IMG/VR virus record: IMGVR_UViG_3300009164_000112
Coordinates: 1-49,145 of that record
Strand: one strand, 5' to 3'
Length of the DNA stretch: 49,145 nucleotides
DNA from: a virus
The translations under genes and the position numbers were made by a program. A model generated the notes under the pieces. That model saw only the letters and a program-made list of their open reading frames with translations, made no database searches and had not been told where the DNA came from. Shown piece by piece: positions 43,106 through 49,145 of the stretch (its first letter is position 1; each line of letters begins with the position of its first letter).

Positions 43106-43549
43106 TTAACTTACTAATCCGTTATCTTGATCGAATTTAAATTGCAGTCTTTCTGCAATATTATATGTTAGATACAACAATTCACACTCTATTTGTAGGC
43201 CTGATTCGTATTGTGTTACCACTACTTGATCGGCTTGCACACGGGGATCAAAGTTAATAATGTCTTCAACGTTTTTAACTATGGCGTTTTTTACATCCAC
43301 AGTAAACGGCTCGAATAACATGTCCCAAATGATGGTGCCAAACTCTGGATTTTCCAAGCGTTCGCCCTGACGAATATGAAAGTGATTAATAATGTCTTGT
43401 TTGATTAATGCAAGGTCGTATAACCCAAAGTTTTCAGTTGCATCACTGACTGTGCTGAAGCCTTTGTAAACTTTAACATTAGGTTGTTGCTGACTTTGCG
43501 ACGGCCCTTTGACTGTGGTGCGTTGATATAATCGGTTGTTGATTGTCAT
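43106..43549 (-). CDS. gp25-like baseplate wedge protein (147 aa)
   Basis: T4 gp25 is a sheath-initiating wedge component with a lysozyme-like fold family name but structural role. The core LIKQDIINHFHIRQGERLEN and PEFGTIIWDMLFEPFTVDV (about residues 48-85), then ENIINFDPRVQ-like VEDIINFDPRVQ, matches the family closely. The length is near T4's 132. It lies between the gp5-like and gp6-like genes as in T4-like phages, confirming the baseplate order. Confidence 0.87.
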   Translation of the reverse strand: MTINNRLYQRTTVKGPSQSQQQPNVKVYKGFSTVSDATENFGLYDLALIKQDIINHFHIRQGERLENPEFGTIIWDMLFEPFTVDVKNAIVKNVEDIINFDPRVQADQVVVTQYESGLQIECELLYLTYNIAERLQFKFDQDNGLVS

Positions 43550-43552
43550 ATT

Positions 43553-43735
43553 TTATTCCTCTTCTTGATTTTGAGGCGGTAACTTAGTAAATGTATCGAT
43601 AGGTGTAGTATACGTGTTCCAATACTCTCCAGCGTCGGCAATAGAATCACTGTTTTCACTGTATCTGCCATCGACATCTTTGTCAGTATTTTCTGGTTTA
43701 AATTTCTGCGGATCTAAATTCTCATGATGCGGCAA
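43553..43735 (-). CDS. C-terminal piece of the gp5-like hub gene, separated by a likely missing base
   Basis: A 60-codon frame read from TTG 43735, three bases from gp25-like. It starts PHHENLDPQKFKPENTDK and ends DTFTKLPPQNQEEE. The preceding gp5 frame ends THEPCRIMRI; one extra G at 43733 would read THEPWPHHENLDP straight into this frame, which I recall as the C-terminal pattern of gp5 proteins in T4-like aquatic phages. As a separate gene it has only a weak start and no clear ribosome-binding site. It is therefore best read as the end of the hub protein. Confidence 0.55.
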   Translation of the reverse strand: MPHHENLDPQKFKPENTDKDVDGRYSENSDSIADAGEYWNTYTTPIDTFTKLPPQNQEEE

Positions 43736-45363
43736 GGTTCATGTGTAGGAACTCTACGCATAATAGACTCTGTAAATGCTTCGCCATCAGGTCCAGGCAA
43801 ACTGTGAGTTTTAGAATTTAACGGAATAGATGCTTTTGCAGTTGTTCTTGCTTCTTCAGGTAATTCTGCAATTTGTGCAGTGCTTGATCCGGCGGCAGCT
43901 GTTGCTTGATTGCCTGAACTATTCATATGAATTTGTGCAGACGATGTTTCTAAAATATTTCCACCAGCTTTAGTTTCATGTGTGCCACCAGATGTATTAT
44001 AAATGTGGCCGCCTGCTTTTACTTCAAGATCTCCAGTGGATTGTTGAAACAAATGTCCATCTGTTTTAACATCAATATTTCCTTGAGTGTAGTGTTCGTA
44101 AGTGCCGTCGGTATGCAGATCTACGTCTCCGTTGATTTTTGTTTTTAAATATCCACTGATAGTATGATCAACGGATTTACCATCTAAGTGTTGGATACGC
44201 ATATCTTTATAAATCTTGATATCAATTCTATCAGGAGTTGGTCCATTAACATCTTCTACTGGGCCTGATGCTTCTGTATCGTTACTCACTGGATCTGCCG
44301 GATCTTGGCTTGTTGAATCTAACGGGCCGAACGCGGCACCAGATGCTCCATTGCCGCCGCTGAAACTAAATCCATTGGCTACTTTAAAATCCATTCTACC
44401 ATCAACATTGTGTGTATAATCTGTTGCATAATATTTTTTAACATCATCATTTACTGTTTGACGATATTGCTCGTCAATAGTTTCATCTTTTCTGCGTTTG
44501 ATGTGAATCTTTTGATCTCTGTCAACAATCAACACTTTGTCTTTGATTACATTAGTATGCATTTCGCCATGCACTTTTGTGTTAAAATTTCGACCAACTT
44601 CTAAATTAAAATCTCTATCACAGAAAAAATTTAAATCTTGTTTAGTTCGAACACTGATACTATCTTCTGCAAATATGTCAATTTTACCGTCACTGGTCAA
44701 TTCAATCCATGCTGTGCCTCTAGCATTGCCGATGTAAATTAAATCTTCGCTGTTGTGCAATAAGATTTGATGACCAGTGCGTGTTCGTAACCGTATCAAT
44801 TCATTGTGCGGAATATCTTTTAGACCATCTGTTTCGTCATCTTCTACCGCGGCATATTCAGGTGGTCCATCGGTAGGAGTTGTTTTTCTTAAAAACTTGT
44901 CATCTCCGTCATCCATGACAAAACTACTGCCGCCTAATCTGCTGATAAATGCTTCTGGAATAACGTGTTCAAACTTACCAACTTTACCTTTAGGGCCTGC
45001 TTTATCAACAGGACCAGGTGTAGATATTCCAAATACTGCACTAGGTGTTTCTCGTCTGGCACTGCTAGTGGTTATTCCTCTAATGTCATCTTTTAATAAT
45101 CCCTGATTAACAAACACAGTTTGCTGTGAAGTATGAACTGGCTTAGGAATTTGTGTAGTATCTCTGGCACTAACATCGTTGGCTTTTTTATTATACTCTG
45201 CAACAGGCACACGTTCTTCTGCACCGTCAACTTGATAAGAAGTTGCGGCATAACCAGGAACCATAAAATTCATGTTAGGATCCATGATACAGCCAAACCA
45301 ATATCCTTTACCGCTGATAAAAAATACACAACTGTTGATCCTACATCTGGAGGAACCATCCAC
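43714..45363 (-). CDS. gp5-like baseplate hub / tail-spike protein, main part (gene appears frameshifted at both ends)
   Basis: From about codon 16 (45318) the frame has GYWFGCIMDPNMNFMVPGYA, the downstream part of the gp5 OB-fold, then GHQILLHNSEDLIYIGNARG, and a VgrG/gp5-type repeat-rich beta helix (HTDGTYEHYTQGNIDVKTDG, GDLEVKAGGHIYN, GGTHETKAGGNI) that forms the needle tip. No lysozyme domain is visible between OB and helix, unlike T4 gp5. The OB-fold start is in the 45270-45623 frame and the C-terminal end in 43553-43735. Read across both sites, the protein would be about 690 residues. The first 15 residues of this frame are probably not real. Confidence 0.75.
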   Translation of the reverse strand: MDGSSRCRINSCVFFISGKGYWFGCIMDPNMNFMVPGYAATSYQVDGAEERVPVAEYNKKANDVSARDTTQIPKPVHTSQQTVFVNQGLLKDDIRGITTSSARRETPSAVFGISTPGPVDKAGPKGKVGKFEHVIPEAFISRLGGSSFVMDDGDDKFLRKTTPTDGPPEYAAVEDDETDGLKDIPHNELIRLRTRTGHQILLHNSEDLIYIGNARGTAWIELTSDGKIDIFAEDSISVRTKQDLNFFCDRDFNLEVGRNFNTKVHGEMHTNVIKDKVLIVDRDQKIHIKRRKDETIDEQYRQTVNDDVKKYYATDYTHNVDGRMDFKVANGFSFSGGNGASGAAFGPLDSTSQDPADPVSNDTEASGPVEDVNGPTPDRIDIKIYKDMRIQHLDGKSVDHTISGYLKTKINGDVDLHTDGTYEHYTQGNIDVKTDGHLFQQSTGDLEVKAGGHIYNTSGGTHETKAGGNILETSSAQIHMNSSGNQATAAAGSSTAQIAELPEEARTTAKASIPLNSKTHSLPGPDGEAFTESIMRRVPTHEPCRIMRI

Positions 45364-45623
45364 ATGCCATAACTTTTCTGTGTGCTGCTGTAGTCATTGT
45401 TTTCATCAATATAAGCAACACTGGTAATGCCGGCAAAAGGACTCATGTATTTGACTTGATGTATTTGCCCTTCTTTGTTATTTTGATTTCCAGAAGAGTG
45501 AAATAGTTCAACTTCCAATGTTCCCATATAGTAAGGATCAAGATGACTTACAATCCGGGCTAAGAATGGTCCGGGTTTACTATCGTCGGCTGCGTTTACT
45601 GATTGTCTTTTTTCTTCTGACAT
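45270..45623 (-). CDS. N-terminal OB-fold part of the gp5-like hub (117 aa frame)
   Basis: The frame starts MSEEKRQSVNAADDSKPGPF, and contains ARIVSHLDPYYMGTLEVEL and YGMWMVPPDVGSTVVYF, the front half of the gp5/VgrG OB-fold. It runs into a stop about 20 codons after the heptamer T-TTT-TTA (45324-45318). A shift of one base there reads on to GYWFGCIMDP in the following frame. The gene therefore either uses a -1 ribosomal frameshift or lost one T from a run of seven. As a lone product it would be an OB domain of 117 residues. Confidence 0.7.
   Translation of the reverse strand: MSEEKRQSVNAADDSKPGPFLARIVSHLDPYYMGTLEVELFHSSGNQNNKEGQIHQVKYMSPFAGITSVAYIDENNDYSSTQKSYGMWMVPPDVGSTVVYFLSAVKDIGLAVSWILT
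45318..45324 (-). promoter_or_regulatory. slippery heptamer T-TTT-TTA at the OB/hub junction
   Basis: The minus-strand T TTT TTA is in phase with the X-XXY-YYZ arrangement in the upstream frame. A -1 slip gives a continuous fusion, with ATC AGC GGT as the next codons. AGGA lies about 14 bases upstream; no strong downstream hairpin is evident, and a 7-to-6 T deletion explains it equally well. Confidence 0.45.
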
Positions 45624-45625
45624 AA

Positions 45626-48091
45626 TTATCCGTTGAAATCACCAAGAGCTGCGTTGTTAGCCGCAATCTCTTGATCTGATAGACTTGGTGCCCCATTGGG
45701 GTATTCTTCTGCTGCGGCTGCTTCTATTGCGGCAATGGCCTGACTGCCGTTATCGTCGTCAATATCTGTTACAAGTGGAAGTCCGCCATCGATGTTTTTC
45801 ATCACTGCAACTTCTGGAACTTTTCCAACCAACTCTTGATTAGTCTGCCTATTTAAACTTAATATTTGAGTAAATTTGCCACCACTAAAGGTGCTTTCAA
45901 CTTGTAGTATTTTATAAAGTCCACTGTATGCTTGCACTAGTTCGCCGGTGCCGCTGATACTATTATACGTTCCTTTAGCAGGATCTATATCTGTTGGTGT
46001 TCTGAAATTGACAATGATATAAACTTCTGTATTTTGATAGTTCATACTTCCGTCACTGTTAATCATTCTATAATTTGTTTCAGGACTAGTGTAATTTCCA
46101 ATACCACTATCACCTAAGAAATAGGGATCACCATGAACTTTCAATGTTGTTTCTAGCATGTCAGCACCTTCGGTAACTGCATCCATAAAGTTTCTTGCTA
46201 GGCGTGTTGAAATATCTTCTGTTCCACCGCCACCTCTACCATCAGTAGAAGTATTAGTAACAGTCCTCGATACCTGTCTTGGCTGTGCATCAGCGGGAGG
46301 TTTACTAGATCCAGTATCTTCGCTGGCTCCTTTTCGCTTTTCGTTAGCTACTTCTTGTCCTGATTGTTCAGCTTGTTTTACATCAGCCGAGTCTTTATAT
46401 CCGTCGGCTGCTACTGCTTTTCTAAAATTATTGTTCATGGTAATTTGAAAATCAAGAATTTCAGTATTTTTTCCAGTATAGATATAATTGTATTCTTTAA
46501 GAGCTTCTTTTCTAAGTTGTAAAATACCCGGTGGTGCAGAGTTTGGGGGTATCAATACGCTGGAGTTAACTTTATAAGCAACAACTCTATACACTATAAG
46601 TTGCGGCTTACGTCCCGTTTTTCCCAAGTTTTTATAACTAGATCCTTGATATACTTGCGGGTCTATTCTCCACCAAGGCAACATTCCGGCATCATCAGCT
46701 TGACTGTCACGCAATGCTTGTTTAGCATAGTCGCTCATTATGATAACTTGATTGATAACATTGGTAACATCAGTGCTTTGTAAGAATCTAAAATCGCTAG
46801 TGGTTACGTCAATTTGCAAATTACCTCGTTGATAAATTCCTTTTTCTGCATCGTATACTGCGTTGTCTTTGCCAAAGGGACTGTCACCTGCTCGGGTTGC
46901 AGAAAATCCCATACTGGATTTACCAACACTGTTAACTGCTCCTTCTTCTTGCACATAGGTTTGATTTAATTTACCAGTGCCTTTTTTGAGTTTTAATTTG
47001 TCGTAGATGTCGCCACCGCCACCGCCACCTTTGGGGTTTCTAGTAGCTTTATTAATTGTTTCATTAGCAGAAGGCAACGGAGAAGATGGATCTTCCGGAA
47101 ACATGATGATGATTTCATCTGGTTCTTCGTTGTTGTCTTTAGCACGTTGCACTAGATAATCATTTAATACTCGTTGTAGACTTTTTTCTCCAGTCTGCAA
47201 CATTTCTTGGACCGTTTGTCCACTGATAGTAGTATCATGAGGAATTGTATTAAACCCTGCATTAAATGCTGTGTAGTTGTAGGGATTGCCAGTTACTTCA
47301 TATTCAGTGCCCTTGGCAGTTACTCTGGCAGTTATATCCATTAGTGTAAATGGAAACAATCTACGTTCTCTAGGCAAGGACTTTGCCAATTGATCAGCAG
47401 TATGTCCGGAAAAATCAATGGTCAATAAAAATGGCGCTGTTCCTAAATAGCTAGGATGTCCAGCTTCTATTGCTGCCTTTTGCATGGCCTGTGGGAATAT
47501 GCCCATGCTGTATGGTTCTAAAACTTTAAATTTAAAACCCATCATGTTGGTGTTTCCACTGTCTTTGCTAAATGCACACTGGTGAACTATACTGATATCA
47601 TCCATAAAGAAATCAAATTTGCCAAATGCTGTATTAACTCTATTGTCTGGGTTAATTGACCCACTGGCCAATATCAAAGTATTAAATTTGCCAGCTCGGT
47701 ATGTAGAATCCGGGAAATTTAAACTTTCGTCATCAAGACAAGAAAGTGTAACAATATAATTGTAACTGGCAAACTGACTTAAGATATTAGGAAACGGGGG
47801 TTTGCCGCCGGCTACTATATTTTTTACTTTTTTGCCTTCGTCGGCTGCACCGACATTGCCAAGATTGATTTTTAATTCTGATTTAAAATTGTTTAGCAAC
47901 CCTGACACGCCTGGAAAGTTGCCCGCTAATTGTCCGGCTGTAGCGGCTAATTGATTACCTAATTTTCCGCCCAGTGCATTGATGTCAGCCTTCAGTCCAA
48001 GCCCCGATGCTAAGGACGTATCTCCCACTACTTTTTTAGCAGCAGCTGATAGAGATGTTGCTCCAGATTTAAAAAGTTCAAAATTTGGCAT
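45626..48091 (-). CDS. putative baseplate hub protein (821 aa), gp27 position
   Basis: The protein lies between the gp53-like and gp5-like genes, where the hub that holds gp5 is expected. The N-terminal half is beta-rich (YNYIVTLSCLDDESLNFPDS, TAPFLLTIDFSGH) and the middle has flexible glycine-rich linkers (GGGGGGD and GRGGGGT). No catalytic motif is seen. T4 gp27 is 391 aa, so this is longer. The start ATG 48091 follows the previous stop by one base. The hub role is inferred mostly from position. Confidence 0.6.
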   Translation of the reverse strand: MPNFELFKSGATSLSAAAKKVVGDTSLASGLGLKADINALGGKLGNQLAATAGQLAGNFPGVSGLLNNFKSELKINLGNVGAADEGKKVKNIVAGGKPPFPNILSQFASYNYIVTLSCLDDESLNFPDSTYRAGKFNTLILASGSINPDNRVNTAFGKFDFFMDDISIVHQCAFSKDSGNTNMMGFKFKVLEPYSMGIFPQAMQKAAIEAGHPSYLGTAPFLLTIDFSGHTADQLAKSLPRERRLFPFTLMDITARVTAKGTEYEVTGNPYNYTAFNAGFNTIPHDTTISGQTVQEMLQTGEKSLQRVLNDYLVQRAKDNNEEPDEIIIMFPEDPSSPLPSANETINKATRNPKGGGGGGDIYDKLKLKKGTGKLNQTYVQEEGAVNSVGKSSMGFSATRAGDSPFGKDNAVYDAEKGIYQRGNLQIDVTTSDFRFLQSTDVTNVINQVIIMSDYAKQALRDSQADDAGMLPWWRIDPQVYQGSSYKNLGKTGRKPQLIVYRVVAYKVNSSVLIPPNSAPPGILQLRKEALKEYNYIYTGKNTEILDFQITMNNNFRKAVAADGYKDSADVKQAEQSGQEVANEKRKGASEDTGSSKPPADAQPRQVSRTVTNTSTDGRGGGGTEDISTRLARNFMDAVTEGADMLETTLKVHGDPYFLGDSGIGNYTSPETNYRMINSDGSMNYQNTEVYIIVNFRTPTDIDPAKGTYNSISGTGELVQAYSGLYKILQVESTFSGGKFTQILSLNRQTNQELVGKVPEVAVMKNIDGGLPLVTDIDDDNGSQAIAAIEAAAAEEYPNGAPSLSDQEIAANNAALGDFNG

Positions 48092-48092
48092 A

Positions 48093-48401
48093 TTATATTC
48101 CCAGTATGGAAACTAGTCCCGATCTTTTTGGAATAAAAATTTGTGTTCCGGGCACAAAATCAAAAATAGGATCTTGAATAATATCTAAATTTCTTTGAGA
48201 AAACACCCACCATAGTTTAGATGTTCCATATAAGTCAAATGCCAATAGGTCTGGTCTGTAGGTATACTGTGGTTCAATGGTATAAAGATAATCGTCTTGT
48301 TCAGCAGCCACTGGTCTGATTTGTAAAATGTCAAGATAATTTTTTGTTATCTTTGTTGCAGACCATGGACTGGTATTTGGATATTTTGTATTAGATGCCA
48401 T
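48093..48401 (-). CDS. gp53-like baseplate wedge protein (102 aa)
   Basis: T4 gp53 joins neighbouring wedges around the hub. The sequence has YTYRPDLLAFDLYGTSKLWW and VFSQRNLDIIQDPIFDFVPG, then TQIFIPK, a LysM-like pattern typical of the gp53 family. It is half the length of T4 gp53 (196 aa), as in many aquatic T4-like phages (from memory). It overlaps the next upstream gene by one base and fits the baseplate order. Confidence 0.78.
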   Translation of the reverse strand: MASNTKYPNTSPWSATKITKNYLDILQIRPVAAEQDDYLYTIEPQYTYRPDLLAFDLYGTSKLWWVFSQRNLDIIQDPIFDFVPGTQIFIPKRSGLVSILGI

Positions 48402-49145
48402 TAGATAAATCCTTGTCCGCTTTTAACATAATCGCCGTTGACAAACTTATCAAGACTAAATGACCTTGCACTGTCTCTGCTGTATACCGGCTGTAATGTA
48501 ATAGTCATTGCACTTTTTGTTGGCACATATGTTTTACCGCCTTGTGTTCCGGATCCAGCGTTGGCTAATTGATTTCTAAAACTACCTGCAATTCCAGAAA
48601 CTGCTTTGCCTATACCATTGGCCACTGCTAACGCTGCTCCGGCTCTGGGGTTTACTGCACTGACTAAAGAACTAACTGTATTAAAAGCCGATGCAGGTGC
48701 TGAGCCATAGGCATTTGTAAGACTGGCTGATGCCGACGGATCAACAGCAATATAATCACTGTCATTGTTAAGCTCAACACTGAATGCTGTTACTACTACC
48801 GGAACATTTTTAAAAACATATTCGCCATAGGCGTTGAAATATGCAATAGGCGGAGGATTCCCACCAAGGTCATCTTCTCCACTAAACATTTTTGTCATAG
48901 ATCTAAAGTAATGAACCATGGCAATCCAATAAGCACCTTGAACAGCATCTTCAACATAAAACGGAGCTTGGATTTGTATTGCATCGGCTTGACTGTTGAC
49001 AAAACTTTGAAATCCAAAATTCTGATGCAATGGTTTCATCGATTCGTAGTTAGCAGAATTGCTGATTCTCAATGTGGGAGTATAAGGAAAAATTGCGCCA
49101 CCGGCATTTTTCAAAGGAGCCAATGCAGGTGAACTGGTAAACGCA
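48401..49145 (-). CDS. putative tail-tube or baseplate-cap protein, 5' end beyond the window
   Basis: The frame remains open to the window edge, so the start is upstream of the last base and only the last 247 residues are visible. It contains YWIAMVHYFRSMTKMFSGED and NPPPIAYFNAYGEYVFKNVP, then VVVTAFSVELNNDSDYIAV; I recall this pattern in aquatic T4-like proteins annotated as gp48/gp54-like baseplate tube caps, but the homologue is uncertain. It ends one base into gp53-like. The structural role is likely, the name not. Confidence 0.6.
   Translation of the reverse strand, partial: AFTSSPALAPLKNAGGAIFPYTPTLRISNSANYESMKPLHQNFGFQSFVNSQADAIQIQAPFYVEDAVQGAYWIAMVHYFRSMTKMFSGEDDLGGNPPPIAYFNAYGEYVFKNVPVVVTAFSVELNNDSDYIAVDPSASASLTNAYGSAPASAFNTVSSLVSAVNPRAGAALAVANGIGKAVSGIAGSFRNQLANAGSGTQGGKTYVPTKSAMTITLQPVYSRDSARSFSLDKFVNGDYVKSGQGFI

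Noticed and set aside
43553-43735. Separate small structural gene between gp5-like and gp25-like
   Set aside because: Its start is a weak TTG without ribosome-binding site, and a one-base repair joins it to the hub frame with a coherent C-terminus.
1-49145. tRNA genes, CRISPR arrays, insertion sequences or attachment sites
   Set aside because: The gaps are short; I saw no cloverleaf, evenly spaced repeat, transposase, integrase or terminal duplication.

Overview
The window is a piece of a large AT-rich genome of a T4-superfamily myovirus, most likely from an aquatic, uncultivated phage of a Gram-negative host. A baseplate set in one block (gp53-like, hub, gp5-like, gp25-like, gp6-like) and T4-type late promoters (NATAAATA) set the class. 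The metabolic genes (GTP cyclohydrolase I, QueE, ThyX, MazG-like, 2OG-Fe(II) oxygenases) fit the accessory set of marine and freshwater T4-like phages. I see no tRNA, integrase, transposase or CRISPR array, and the host cannot be named from the sequence.

Positions 1-14338 (plus strand) hold densely packed, mostly ATGA-overlapping small genes. They comprise a HIT-family hydrolase cut by the window edge, a short nucleotide-sugar dehydrogenase, FolE, a run of small unknowns, a MazG-like protein, QueE, two 2OG-Fe(II) oxygenase-like proteins, a FEN/RNase H-type 5'-3' exonuclease, more small unknowns, a MoxR-type AAA+ ATPase, a zincin-plus-VWA protein, a methyltransferase-like protein and ThyX. Three strong sigma70-type promoters precede folE, the AAA+ gene and the VWA gene, and each carries a dyad. 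The block ends at a convergent junction where each strand's intrinsic terminator lies inside the tail of the opposing gene.

Positions 14325-18859 (minus strand) hold four glycosyltransferase-like genes in two paralogous pairs plus two unknowns. Positions 18922-25955 (minus) hold tail-fibre and virion genes, including three adjacent fibres that share about 200 N-terminal residues but differ distally. Positions 25979-39601 (minus) are a single 4540-residue virion protein with a seven-unit FG-GAP-like propeller, embedded carbohydrate-binding-like modules and about nine adhesion-type repeats. Positions 39612-49145 (minus) are the baseplate block.

Three genes or gene fragments are best explained by single missing bases: two breaks in the gp5-like hub gene (one at a T-TTT-TTA heptamer) and one in a small gene near 7.88 kb. 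They could be sequencing indels or real frameshifts; reads would decide. The most notable biology is the modular giant protein, the QueE with a 33-residue insertion inside its iron-sulfur motif, the MoxR/VWA pair with its own dyad promoters, and the glycosyltransferase cluster beside the fibres.
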